In this document: positions 1 to 8,650 of the stretch, piece after piece
Numbering within the stretch: the stretch's first letter is position 1
How the letters are laid out: the number at the start of each line of letters is the position of its first letter
Assembly (NCBI GenBank): GCA_945877005.1
Contig: CAMCQL010000022.1
Span: 1-15,757, forward strand
DNA: 15,757 bases
Reading direction: 5' to 3'
From: Chryseobacterium gleum
GTDB lineage: Bacteria; Bacteroidota; Bacteroidia; Flavobacteriales_D; Crocinitomicaceae
Notes under the pieces: model-generated
The model's input: only the letters and a program-made list of their open reading frames with translations
Told to the model about the DNA's origin: nothing
Database searches by the model: none
Made by a program: the position numbers and the translations under genes

Positions 1-174
1 GAGAAAGCACAAGAAAAATTAAATGCAAGGTCTGCTGATTATGTTGATTCTAAAGCACGTTTAGAGATGCGAACACGAAGAAATGAATTGGTAAATAGAT
101 TAAAGAAGGTAGGGTTGTATGAAACAACGAAACCTGCAAAAGTAATACGTATAAAAAGAGCCATAGAAGAGTGA
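1..174 (+). CDS. ftsL: Cell division protein FtsL, C-terminal end (partial)
   Basis: The frame is open from the left edge to a TGA at 172-174 and gives the last 57 residues of a protein. The visible part is highly charged and helical, with R/K/E-rich stretches (YVDSKARLEMRTRRNEL) followed by a KKVGLYE-like segment and a basic tail. That matches the end of the periplasmic coiled coil of small FtsL-type bitopic division proteins. The N-terminal membrane segment would lie outside the window. The assignment rests mainly on position directly before ftsI, where Bacteroidota dcw clusters carry ftsL. FtsL works with FtsQ (and FtsB where present) to activate FtsWI. The TGA overlaps the GTG start of ftsI by four bases (GTGA), which suggests coupled translation. 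FtsL sequences are poorly conserved, so identity is inferred from context. Confidence 0.72.
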   Translation, partial: EKAQEKLNARSADYVDSKARLEMRTRRNELVNRLKKVGLYETTKPAKVIRIKRAIEE

Positions 175-2294
175 CAGACAAAGATAAAATAGTACTACGT
201 TCTTATCTAGTTTTTGGCGCATTTATAGTGGGTCTAATAGCTGTATTGGTGAAAACTTTTGTGATTCAGTTCAATGGGGCAAGCTCAATGTTAAATTCAA
301 AGAGCAATATTACTTCGCGAGAAATACCAACACGTACAGTAGAAAAAGTCTCTAGAATGGGAAATATTTTAGATTGTAACCAAACAACACTATTAACTAC
401 CGTTTCGTTCTTTGATATTTATATGGATCCTACTGCTCCAAAAAACAAAAAATTCTTTGATGAAAATGTTGATAAATTAGGGGTGAGATTGTCTGAAATG
501 TTTCCAGATATGAGTGCTAGAGAATGGTCGAATTACATTAGAACTCAGAGGGAAAGAGAGAATAAGTACATTTTGATTAAGAAGAGAGTAACAAACGAAC
601 AAAGAAATCGTTTGCGAAAGTTCCCGATTTTTGAAAAAGGAAAAAATAAAGGTGGATTGATTGAAGTTGAAATCACTCATAGAAAAAGACCTTTTGGAGA
701 TTTGATGCAACGAACCCTAGGCTATTATAAAAAAGACGAACGAGCGAACACAGAAATTAGAGTTGGAATTGAAGGGGCTTACTACGAATATTTATTTGGT
801 CAACCGGGTATTGAAATCGAGCAAAGATTAACTACAGGATGGAAGAAAACAGGGAAAGTTCTCAGAACTGGAATTGACGGAGCAGATGTCATAAGTTCAA
901 TCGATAAAGAGATACAAGAAGTTGCGCAAAATGAATTACACAATCAGTTAAAAAGTCAAAAAGCCAATAGTGGATGTGTAATTGTAATGGATGTGAAAAC
1001 AGGATTTGTAAAAGCAATTGCAAATTTGACGTTAAATCAGGAGGATGGAAATTATTACGAAACGTTCAATCAAGCGATCGGCATAAAAGAAGTTCCTGGT
1101 TCAACATTTAAATTAGCCTCTTTGATGGCAGGATTGGAAGACGGAAAATTTGAAATTACGGATTCTGTTCAGTGCGCAAGTAGTTATATGTATTACGGAA
1201 AAACGTTGAATGAGGCGAAAAAACATAATTATGGTCGGATTACTATTCAGCAAGCATTTGAAAAATCATCGAACGTAATTTCAAAAATTATTTTTAAGGC
1301 GTATAGAGATGAACCCCAAGAATTTGTAAAACATTTAGATGATTTTGGATTGACAGAGCCTTTAGGAATCGATTTAATAGGTGAGCCAATACCTACCGTT
1401 ACACGACCTGGTACAAAAAATTGGTCAGCAATTTCACTTCCATGGATGGCGGTTGGGTATGAGTTCCAACAAACACCTCTACAAACATTGGCTTTTTACA
1501 ATGCGGTTGCAAATGACGGTAAATTGGTTCGTCCCCAGTTTGTAAAAGAAATTCGCAGAGGGGTTGAGGTAGTTAAAACATTTCAACCAGTGGTCTTGCG
1601 TCAGAAAATTTGTTCTAAAAAAACTTTGGAAATATTGCAGGGTTGCTTGAAAGGGGTAATGAAAAATGGAACGGGTAAAAAGTTGACCTCTTCTTATTTT
1701 GAAATTGCGGGTAAGACCGGAACTGCTCAAGTATTGAACGATAAGTACAAGTCCAACGTCAAGGGACAACGAATTTTTATGGCTTCATTCGTTGGGTATT
1801 TCCCAGCAAAGAGACCCTTGTATTCTTGTATTGTTTCGGTAGAAGCCTTAGGGGAAAATGTGTATGGATCCGTGATGTCAGGAACAGTGTTTTCTGCTAT
1901 TGCAAATAAAGTTTACGCGTCGAGGTTAAAATACCATGCCGCAATCAATGAATATAAAAAGAAGAAAAAAGAAATTCCGGTAACGAAAGATGGGAATGCC
2001 TATGATTTAAAGAAATCCTTAAAACATTTAAAGTTGCCTGTACTTCAACAATCGGGTGATGAATGGGTGAAAACAACGGTGAAACCTGGTCGTATTGAAA
2101 TATCAGAACGCAAGAATGCAAAAAATGTAATTCCAAATGTCGTAGGATTGGTAGCCAAAGATGCTGTTTATCTGATTGAAAACTGTGGAATGAACGTGAG
2201 ATTAAATGGATTTGGTAAAGTTGTTAAACAATCTCAAACTCCTGGTAAACCTATTTATCGTGGTGGTTTGATAGAGCTAACATTAAAAGAATGA
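171..2294 (+). CDS. ftsI: Septal peptidoglycan transpeptidase FtsI (class B PBP3) with C-terminal PASTA domain
   Basis: Class B penicillin-binding protein that crosslinks septal peptidoglycan in partnership with FtsW. It has 707 residues. A short cytoplasmic N-terminus is followed by one membrane segment (about residues 11-33), then the PBP dimerisation/pedestal region (about 50-220) and the transpeptidase domain (about 255-590). All three active-site motifs are intact: S311-T-F-K314 (nucleophile serine), S366-S-N368 and K515-T-G517-T. After a lysine-rich linker a single PASTA domain occupies about 652-707 (VIPNVVGL at its start). The start is GTG at 171, overlapping the ftsL stop. No ATG lies before the membrane segment, and this start gives the normal short N-terminus. 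The TGA overlaps the murE ATG (ATGA). The PASTA tail and length fit Bacteroidota FtsI rather than the enterobacterial form. Confidence 0.96.
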   Translation: MTDKDKIVLRSYLVFGAFIVGLIAVLVKTFVIQFNGASSMLNSKSNITSREIPTRTVEKVSRMGNILDCNQTTLLTTVSFFDIYMDPTAPKNKKFFDENVDKLGVRLSEMFPDMSAREWSNYIRTQRERENKYILIKKRVTNEQRNRLRKFPIFEKGKNKGGLIEVEITHRKRPFGDLMQRTLGYYKKDERANTEIRVGIEGAYYEYLFGQPGIEIEQRLTTGWKKTGKVLRTGIDGADVISSIDKEIQEVAQNELHNQLKSQKANSGCVIVMDVKTGFVKAIANLTLNQEDGNYYETFNQAIGIKEVPGSTFKLASLMAGLEDGKFEITDSVQCASSYMYYGKTLNEAKKHNYGRITIQQAFEKSSNVISKIIFKAYRDEPQEFVKHLDDFGLTEPLGIDLIGEPIPTVTRPGTKNWSAISLPWMAVGYEFQQTPLQTLAFYNAVANDGKLVRPQFVKEIRRGVEVVKTFQPVVLRQKICSKKTLEILQGCLKGVMKNGTGKKLTSSYFEIAGKTGTAQVLNDKYKSNVKGQRIFMASFVGYFPAKRPLYSCIVSVEALGENVYGSVMSGTVFSAIANKVYASRLKYHAAINEYKKKKKEIPVTKDGNAYDLKKSLKHLKLPVLQQSGDEWVKTTVKPGRIEISERKNAKNVIPNVVGLVAKDAVYLIENCGMNVRLNGFGKVVKQSQTPGKPIYRGGLIELTLKE

Positions 2295-3751
2295 GAATAA
2301 AAGATATTATAGCTGATTGTTCGGTGAAGTACATTTCTGGAGATGTTGCTTTAGAAGTGAATGCAATTGTTTTTGATTCTAGAAAAGCAGTTGAAGGAAC
2401 AGTATTTGTTGCTATAAAAGGTACTCAATCGGATGGTCACCAATACATTTCAAGTGTAATTCATCAAGGGTGCAAGATCATCGTAGTTCAGGAAGATTAC
2501 AAGACAGAAACTGAAGGTGTAACGATCATAGGTGTTTCGGATACCTCTTTTGAATTAGGGAGAATGGCTGCTGCATTTTATCAACATCCTTCTAAAAAAA
2601 TTAAGTTAGTAGGAATAACAGGAACAAATGGAAAAACGACTTGCGTTACATTGTTGCACAAGTTATTTTCGAATTTAGGATATAAAACAGGTTTGCTTTC
2701 TACAGTAGTCAACAAAATTGGAGACAAAGAAATCCCTTCAACTCATACTACGCCAGATCCAGTTACATTGAGCGGTTTATTGGCTGAGATGGTAGAGGAT
2801 GGATGCGAGTATTGTTTCATGGAAGTGAGTTCCCATGCAGTAGTGCAACATAGAATTGCAGGGTTAAACTTTGCTGGTGCGGTGTTTACAAATATTACCC
2901 ACGATCATTTAGATTATCATGGGACTTTTAAAGAATACATTAAAGCAAAAAAACAGTTTTTTGATCATTTAAAGGATAAAGCATTTGCACTCGTAAATGT
3001 TGACGATAAGAACGGTCAAATTATGGTGCAAAATTCTTCTGCGACACTAGCAACTTATGGATTAAAAACACCATGCGATTTTAAAGCAAAAATTCTAGAA
3101 AATCAATTTTCAGGATTGGTTTTATCTATTGATAACCAAGAAGTATGGACACGATTGATTGGTAGTTTTAACGCCTACAATTTATTGGTAGTTTACGGAG
3201 TTGCAAGTTTATTGGGGCAAGACAAGTTGCAAGTCTTAACGGTTATTAGTGAGTTAGAGTCGGTAACTGGTCGTTTTCAGTATGTTAGAAGTAATTCAGG
3301 GATTACTGCAATCGTAGATTATGCGCATACACCGGATGCGTTAGAGAATGTATTGTCAACGATTGGTGCAATTCGTACAAAAAATGAAACAGTCTACACG
3401 ATTGTAGGGTGTGGAGGAGACAGAGACAAAGCAAAACGACCAAAAATGGCGGCGATTGCTTGTCAAATGAGTGATAGAGTAATTATTACTTCAGACAATC
3501 CAAGGTCTGAAAATCCTGAGGATATTATTGCGGACATGATGAAAGGAGTGGAAGGTCAATTTTACAATAAAACATTGACAATCACGGATCGTGAACAAGC
3601 GATTAAATCAGCTTGTTTGATGGCACAACCAAATGATATTGTATTAATTGCAGGAAAAGGGCATGAAACCTATCAAGAAATAAAAGGGGTAAAACATCAT
3701 TTTGATGATATGGAAACGGTATTAAATTTATTTACAAAACTTGAAAAGTAA
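2291..3751 (+). CDS. murE: UDP-MurNAc-tripeptide synthetase MurE (meso-diaminopimelate-adding)
   Basis: Cytosolic ATP-dependent ligase that adds the third stem-peptide residue to UDP-MurNAc-L-Ala-D-Glu. It has 486 residues, normal for the family, in the usual three Mur ligase domains. The ATP-binding loop G-T-N-G-K-T-T is at 111-117. The central domain carries the EVSSHAV and THDHLDYHG motifs, and the lysine expected to be carbamylated is about K220 (KAKKQFF). The C-terminal domain has D402-N-P-R405, the signature of enzymes that add meso-diaminopimelate instead of lysine, followed by the GKGHE motif. The ATG overlaps the ftsI TGA by four bases, and the TAA shares one base with the mraY ATG (TAATG). 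Translation is therefore probably coupled on both sides. In many bacteria murF follows murE; here it does not. Confidence 0.97.
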   Translation: MRIKDIIADCSVKYISGDVALEVNAIVFDSRKAVEGTVFVAIKGTQSDGHQYISSVIHQGCKIIVVQEDYKTETEGVTIIGVSDTSFELGRMAAAFYQHPSKKIKLVGITGTNGKTTCVTLLHKLFSNLGYKTGLLSTVVNKIGDKEIPSTHTTPDPVTLSGLLAEMVEDGCEYCFMEVSSHAVVQHRIAGLNFAGAVFTNITHDHLDYHGTFKEYIKAKKQFFDHLKDKAFALVNVDDKNGQIMVQNSSATLATYGLKTPCDFKAKILENQFSGLVLSIDNQEVWTRLIGSFNAYNLLVVYGVASLLGQDKLQVLTVISELESVTGRFQYVRSNSGITAIVDYAHTPDALENVLSTIGAIRTKNETVYTIVGCGGDRDKAKRPKMAAIACQMSDRVIITSDNPRSENPEDIIADMMKGVEGQFYNKTLTITDREQAIKSACLMAQPNDIVLIAGKGHETYQEIKGVKHHFDDMETVLNLFTKLEK

Positions 3752-4998
3752 TGTTATATTATTTATTTAATTTTTTAGATACACTAAATTTTCCCGGTGC
3801 TGGATTATTTGGATTTATTTCTTTTCGTGCTGCATTGGCATTGATTACTTCTTTAATTATTTCCATAGTTTTTGGAAAGAAGTTAATCAATTTGTTGAGA
3901 AAACAACAAATTGGTGAAACCGTTAGAGACCTAGGTTTAGATGGACAAGTTGAGAAATCAGGAACTCCTACTATGGGTGGAATGATTATTTTAAGTTCAA
4001 TTATAATTCCAACATTGTTATTTGCAAAACTTCACAATGTATATGTGATAACAATGTTGATTGCTACGGTTTGGTTAGGATTGATTGGTTTCTTGGATGA
4101 TTACATTAAAGTTTTCAGAAAAAATAAAGAGGGGTTAGCAGGAAAGTTCAAAGTAGTAGGGCAAATTGGAGTTGGTATTATAGTAGGGTGCATTTTGTAC
4201 TTTAACGATGATGTTAAAGTTCATAAAATGGTTCCAAAAACGCATGTATTAACTGGAGACGAGCGCATTGTTTCACATCACCATACTGATCTAGTAAAAG
4301 ATGCAAATTCAATGTGGATTGAAACACGAGATATGACCACAACGATTCCATTTATTAAAGGAAATGAATTCAATTACAATTGGATGGTTCATGATTCTCA
4401 TAAATCATGGGGTTGGTTGGTGTTTATTCCAATTGTTGTTTTTATTGTGATTGCTGTTTCAAACGGAGCGAATATTACAGATGGTTTAGATGGTCTTGCT
4501 ACAGGAACCTCAGCAATAATTGGTTTAGCGTTAGCAGTTTTTGCGTACGTAAGTTCAAACATTCGTTTTGCCGACTATCTGGATGTGATGTACATACCTA
4601 AAGCAGAAGAAATGGTTGTTTTCATTGCGGCATTTGTTGGTGCATGCATCGGTTTTCTTTGGTATAATTCTTACCCTGCACAAGTTTTTATGGGTGATAC
4701 AGGAAGTTTAGCTTTAGGAGGAATAATTGCAGTTTTCGCTATTTCAGTGAGAAAAGAGTTGTTAATTCCTGTGTTGTGTGGTGTGTTTTTGATCGAAAAT
4801 TTATCAGTAATGGTTCAGGTCGGTTTCTTCAAGTATACCAAAAAAAGATTTGGCGCAGGTAGGCGTGTTTTTTTAATGGCTCCGTTACACCATCATTATC
4901 AAAAGAAAGGATTACACGAAGCAAAAATTGTAGCTCGTTTTTGGATTTTAGCAGTTTTACTTGCAGTAATTACGATTGTCACATTAAAAGTTCGATAG
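3751..4998 (+). CDS. mraY: Phospho-N-acetylmuramoyl-pentapeptide transferase MraY
   Basis: Polytopic membrane enzyme that transfers phospho-MurNAc-pentapeptide from UDP to undecaprenyl phosphate, forming lipid I. It has 415 residues with about ten hydrophobic segments. Key motifs are present: the catalytic aspartate pair D116-D117 in LDDYIK, N238/N241 and D244/D247 in NGANITDGLDG, G315-D-T-G-S, and the H380-H-H382 motif in PLHHHYQKKG. It is longer than the roughly 360-residue E. coli type. The extra length lies in a hydrophilic loop at about 152-219, between the segment after the DDY motif and the segment leading to NGANITDG. By MraY topology this loop faces the periplasm. The ATG shares a base with the murE stop, and one base separates its TAG from the murD ATG. 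Confidence 0.97.
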   Translation: MLYYLFNFLDTLNFPGAGLFGFISFRAALALITSLIISIVFGKKLINLLRKQQIGETVRDLGLDGQVEKSGTPTMGGMIILSSIIIPTLLFAKLHNVYVITMLIATVWLGLIGFLDDYIKVFRKNKEGLAGKFKVVGQIGVGIIVGCILYFNDDVKVHKMVPKTHVLTGDERIVSHHHTDLVKDANSMWIETRDMTTTIPFIKGNEFNYNWMVHDSHKSWGWLVFIPIVVFIVIAVSNGANITDGLDGLATGTSAIIGLALAVFAYVSSNIRFADYLDVMYIPKAEEMVVFIAAFVGACIGFLWYNSYPAQVFMGDTGSLALGGIIAVFAISVRKELLIPVLCGVFLIENLSVMVQVGFFKYTKKRFGAGRRVFLMAPLHHHYQKKGLHEAKIVARFWILAVLLAVITIVTLKVR

Positions 4999-4999
4999 G

Positions 5000-6343
5000 A
5001 TGGAAGGCAACGGAAAATTTTGTGTCGTATTAGGTGCTGGAGAAAGTGGAGTTGGTGCCGCTATTCTTGCACTGAAGAAAGGATGGAAAGTAATTGTTTC
5101 AGATTATGGAACAATAGCAGCTGCTTACAAACAAGAATTAATTGATCGTGGCATTGAATGGGAAGAAAATACCCATACACTTGCTATATTGATGAATGCG
5201 GATCTGGTCATTAAGTCTCCAGGAATTCCTGAAAAAGCGACCATCATTCAAGCTTTTTTCCAAAAGGGAACTCCTGTGATTTCGGAAATTGAATTTGCTG
5301 GATATTATTCAACTGCCAAAACAGTATGCATTACAGGAAGTAATGGAAAAACGACAACAACATTATTAACGTACCATATTTTCAAAAAAGCAGGTTTGAA
5401 TGTAGGACTTGCTGGAAATATTGGTCAAAGTTTTGCGAAGCAGGTCGCTGAGGAAAATTTTGATTGGTACATCTTGGAATTAAGTTCTTTTCAATTGGAC
5501 GGAATGTTTCAATTCAAGGCGGATATTGCTCTGTTATTGAATATTTCACCAGATCATTTAGATCGTTATAATTATGAGATGAAGAATTATGTAGCTTCAA
5601 AATTCAGAATCTCAAACAATCAAACAGCATCAGAATATTTGATTTACAATGCTGATGATGCGAACATTGTCAGTCAAATAAAAAAATTACCAATTGCTGC
5701 GAAATGTATACCATTTTCTATGAAACAGGAAATAACATTTGGCGGTTTTGCTTCAGAATTAGATTTAACCATAAACATAAAAGATCCAATCACTATGTCA
5801 ATTCATGATTTAGCTTTAAAGGGTAAGCACAATACCCAAAACTCTCTTGCATCTGGGATTGCTGCAAGATTAGTAGACATTCGTAAAGATGTTGTTCGTG
5901 AAAGTTTTGCAGACTTCGTAAATGTAGAACACCGTCTAGAATTTGTTGCAAAAGTGCACGGTATTTCATTTATCAATGATTCAAAAGCGACCAATGTAAA
6001 CTCTACTTGGTTTGCATTAGAAAGCATGGAAAATCCTACGATTTGGATTGTAGGTGGAGTAGATAAAGGAAATGATTATACAGAATTACTTGATTTAGTG
6101 AAAGACAAGGTAAAAGCTATTATTTGTCTAGGAGTAGATAACCATAAAATCATCGAAGCTTTTAAAGGTGTTGTTGAAACAATTGTTGAAGCTAGATCTG
6201 CATTAGAAGCAGTAAGTTATGGCTATCGTTTAGCTAAAAAAGATGAAACTGTTTTGCTTTCTCCTGCATGTGCAAGTTTTGATCTTTATGAGAATTATGA
6301 AGACAGAGGAAATCAATTTAAAGCTGCAGTTCGTTCACTTTAA
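5000..6343 (+). CDS. murD: UDP-MurNAc-L-alanine:D-glutamate ligase MurD
   Basis: Cytosolic Mur ligase that adds D-glutamate to UDP-MurNAc-L-Ala. It has 447 residues, the usual size. The N-terminal Rossmann-like UDP-binding domain opens with VVLGAGESGVGAA. The ATP loop G113-S-N-G-K117-T-T is intact, followed by ELSSFQLD and the ISPDHLDRY motif of the central domain. The C-terminal domain has D327-S-K-A-T-N332 and the SPACASFDLYENYEDRG segment, both characteristic of MurD and separating it from MurC and MurE. The ATG at 5000 lies one base after the mraY stop, and no upstream alternative is needed. ftsW follows after 12 bases in the same reading frame, separated from murD by the TAA at 6341-6343. 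Confidence 0.97.
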   Translation: MEGNGKFCVVLGAGESGVGAAILALKKGWKVIVSDYGTIAAAYKQELIDRGIEWEENTHTLAILMNADLVIKSPGIPEKATIIQAFFQKGTPVISEIEFAGYYSTAKTVCITGSNGKTTTTLLTYHIFKKAGLNVGLAGNIGQSFAKQVAEENFDWYILELSSFQLDGMFQFKADIALLLNISPDHLDRYNYEMKNYVASKFRISNNQTASEYLIYNADDANIVSQIKKLPIAAKCIPFSMKQEITFGGFASELDLTINIKDPITMSIHDLALKGKHNTQNSLASGIAARLVDIRKDVVRESFADFVNVEHRLEFVAKVHGISFINDSKATNVNSTWFALESMENPTIWIVGGVDKGNDYTELLDLVKDKVKAIICLGVDNHKIIEAFKGVVETIVEARSALEAVSYGYRLAKKDETVLLSPACASFDLYENYEDRGNQFKAAVRSL

Positions 6344-6355
6344 CTTGGTGTCAAT

Positions 6356-7537
6356 TTGAATAATTTATTTAAATATTTAAAAGGAGACAAGGTTATTTGG
6401 GTGATTTCATTAATTTTAATGGGGTTCTCAATAGTTTCTGTCTATAGTTTTGTGCCTATTCTAGTTAAAATAGACGGTGGAAGTCCTTTGAATTACATGT
6501 TAAAGCACTTTTTGTATGTAATTCTAGGATGCCTCATGATGTTTTTTGTACATCGAAAAGATCCTTTGGTTTATTCTAAATGGGCAAGGGCTTTTTTAAG
6601 CATTTCAGTTTTGCTGATGTTGTACACTATTTTATTTGGAGCAAAGGTGAATGATGCCGGTAGGTGGATTCGAATACCCTTTGTAGGTCTAACTTTTCAA
6701 TCTTCTGACTTTGCTAAAATTGGTTTGATAATTTATCTTTCTAAACTTTTGGTCAAGAAAAAGGACCTTTTCGAATCTTGGAAACATGGTTTTTGGTACA
6801 TCATGGCACCTATTGGGTTAATTTGTCTCCTCATTCTGAAAGATAACTTTTCAACAGCAGCAATTTTAGGTTTTATTGCTTTTTTGATGTTGATTATTGC
6901 GCGTTACCCAATCAAACGAATTTCAGTAGCAATTATTGGGGCAATTATGTTTCTTTCACTGATTGTTCTTGTTCATATAGCCGCGCCAAAATTAAATATT
7001 TTACCAAGGTATGAAACCTGGAAAAACAGGATCATCAATAAAATGAATTCTGAAGGGACTGATGTATTGGCCAATGCACAATCCGACATCGCTAGAGATG
7101 CTATTTTTAATGGTAAATTAATAGGTCAAGGGGTAGGTGACGGTGCGTTAAAAGAGTTTTTACCTGAAGCATACGCTGATTTTTACTATGCAAGTTTCGT
7201 AGAAGAGTTTGGATCACTCTCTGCTATAATTTTAGTTTTGTTGTATGCTATATTATTTTATCGTATTTTAAAGATTGCAATATCATCAGATCGAATGTTT
7301 GAAACATATGTTTGTATGGGAATTGGTGTTTTACTCACTTTTCAAGCAATGATCAATATGATGGTGTGTACAGGAATAATGCCTGTAACAGGACAAAATA
7401 TGCCGTTATTGGCAATGGGAGGTTCCGCGATGATTATGACATGTTTCAGTTTGGGAATTGTGCAAAGTATTGCTTACCGAATTTCAAAAGAAACAATAGC
7501 GGACCAAAGTGAAAACACGGAAAATTCATTTGCTTAA
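6356..7537 (+). CDS. ftsW: Septal peptidoglycan glycosyltransferase FtsW (SEDS family), TTG start
   Basis: Polytopic SEDS-family membrane protein that polymerises lipid II at the septum together with FtsI. It has 393 residues with about ten hydrophobic segments. Diagnostic motifs are AGRWI (near 100), FQSSDFAKI in place of the common QPSE segment, and LPEAYADF at 269-276. The aspartate in the last (D275) matches the catalytic Asp of SEDS polymerases. Near the C-terminus TGQNMPLLAMGGSAMI matches the conserved TG..LP...GGS block. The murD TAA is in the same frame just upstream, so the only recognised start before the first membrane segment is TTG at 6356; the next in-frame ATG is about 20 codons in and would remove part of that segment. 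No clear Shine-Dalgarno sequence is visible. The FtsI neighbour favours FtsW over RodA. Confidence 0.94.
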   Translation: MNNLFKYLKGDKVIWVISLILMGFSIVSVYSFVPILVKIDGGSPLNYMLKHFLYVILGCLMMFFVHRKDPLVYSKWARAFLSISVLLMLYTILFGAKVNDAGRWIRIPFVGLTFQSSDFAKIGLIIYLSKLLVKKKDLFESWKHGFWYIMAPIGLICLLILKDNFSTAAILGFIAFLMLIIARYPIKRISVAIIGAIMFLSLIVLVHIAAPKLNILPRYETWKNRIINKMNSEGTDVLANAQSDIARDAIFNGKLIGQGVGDGALKEFLPEAYADFYYASFVEEFGSLSAIILVLLYAILFYRILKIAISSDRMFETYVCMGIGVLLTFQAMINMMVCTGIMPVTGQNMPLLAMGGSAMIMTCFSLGIVQSIAYRISKETIADQSENTENSFA

Positions 7538-7549
7538 TTATAATTTATA

Positions 7550-8650
7550 ATGGAAATTTCTAGAATTATTATATCAGGTGGTGGAACAGGAGGACATATT
7601 TTTCCTGCCATAGCCATTGCAAATGAGGTAAAAGCTAGATTTCCTCATGCTGAAATTTTATTCATAGGTGCGGAAGGAAAAATGGAGATGGAGAAAGTGC
7701 CCGCTGCGGGATATTCGATAGTTGGGTTGCCAATTAGAGGGTTTCAACGGAGGCTTACATTTTCTAATGTTGTACTGCCATTTAAGTTGATGTACAGCCT
7801 TTTAAAAGCTTTTTTTATTATTAATAAATTTAAGCCACAGGTTGTTGTTGGTGTTGGCGGTTATGCGAGTGGTCCTTCATTAAAGATTGCTAGTTTTTTA
7901 AAGATCCCTTCATTAATTCAAGAACAAAATTCTTTTCCTGGTAAAACGAATCAATTATTAGCGAAATCGGTTACAAAGATATGTGTTGCATACGAGGGAT
8001 TAGAGTCCTATTTTCCTGAAAGTAAAATAGAATTTACTGGAAATCCTGTGAGATCTGAAATGTTGTTGACAAACGGTAAAAAAGAAGAAGCTTTTTCTTT
8101 TTTTAATCTTGATTCTTCAAAACCAACAATCTTGGTCATAGGTGGAAGTCTGGGTGCGAAAACATTAAATCAAAGTGTCTTAAATTCTATTGAATTAATC
8201 GCAAGAGAAGGAGTTCAAGTTTTGTGGCAGTGTGGTAAGTTTTATTTCTCTGAATTAAATGAACAATCAGAACGTTTGAATGCCAATCATATTTTTTTAT
8301 ACGAATTTATTCAAAGAATGGATTTAGCTTATGCTGTTTCAGATGTAATTATTTCCAGGGCAGGTGCTATTTCTGTTTCTGAATTATGTATTGTTGCTAA
8401 GCCTTGTGTATTAGTTCCTTCTCCCAATGTTGCGGAAGATCATCAAACAAAGAATGCCAAAGCACTTTCAACCAATGGTGCAGCTATTTTGATAAAAGAT
8501 ACCGAAGCGAAAGAGTTATTATTTGAAACAACGATTGCTTTATTAAAGGATCAGGAACGATGTCAATCAATAAGTACTTCTCTTAGAAAGTTGGCAAAAC
8601 CAAATGCGACAAGTGCTATTGTTGATACAATTGAAAAAATTTGTAATTGA
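7550..8650 (+). CDS. murG: Lipid II-forming GlcNAc transferase MurG
   Basis: Peripheral inner-membrane GT28 glycosyltransferase that adds GlcNAc from UDP-GlcNAc to lipid I, giving lipid II. It has 366 residues, normal for the family. The N-terminal acceptor domain carries the glycine-rich loop G10-G-G-T-G-G-H16 at its start, then GVGGYASGPSL and QEQNSFPGKTNQLL. The C-terminal donor domain has GGSLGAKTLN and ISRAGAISVSE (E278 fits the UDP-ribose-binding glutamate), followed by PSPNVAEDHQTKNA, which supplies the conserved GlcNAc-contacting residues. It starts at ATG 7550, 12 bases after ftsW and preceded by an AT-rich spacer. The TGA at 8648-8650 shares one base with the murC ATG. Confidence 0.97.
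   Translation: MEISRIIISGGGTGGHIFPAIAIANEVKARFPHAEILFIGAEGKMEMEKVPAAGYSIVGLPIRGFQRRLTFSNVVLPFKLMYSLLKAFFIINKFKPQVVVGVGGYASGPSLKIASFLKIPSLIQEQNSFPGKTNQLLAKSVTKICVAYEGLESYFPESKIEFTGNPVRSEMLLTNGKKEEAFSFFNLDSSKPTILVIGGSLGAKTLNQSVLNSIELIAREGVQVLWQCGKFYFSELNEQSERLNANHIFLYEFIQRMDLAYAVSDVIISRAGAISVSELCIVAKPCVLVPSPNVAEDHQTKNAKALSTNGAAILIKDTEAKELLFETTIALLKDQERCQSISTSLRKLAKPNATSAIVDTIEKICN

Noticed and set aside
477..2136. Several minus-strand open frames of 60-100 codons (477-710, 1479-1769, 1945-2136)
   Set aside because: All lie opposite the intact ftsI frame, whose motifs are clear. Their translations are low-complexity with no recognisable domain.
4407..4601. 64-codon open frame on the + strand in another frame of mraY
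   Set aside because: It overlaps the essential NGANITDGLDG region of mraY. Its product is rich in Cys, Phe and Arg with no family resemblance, as expected of a shadow frame.
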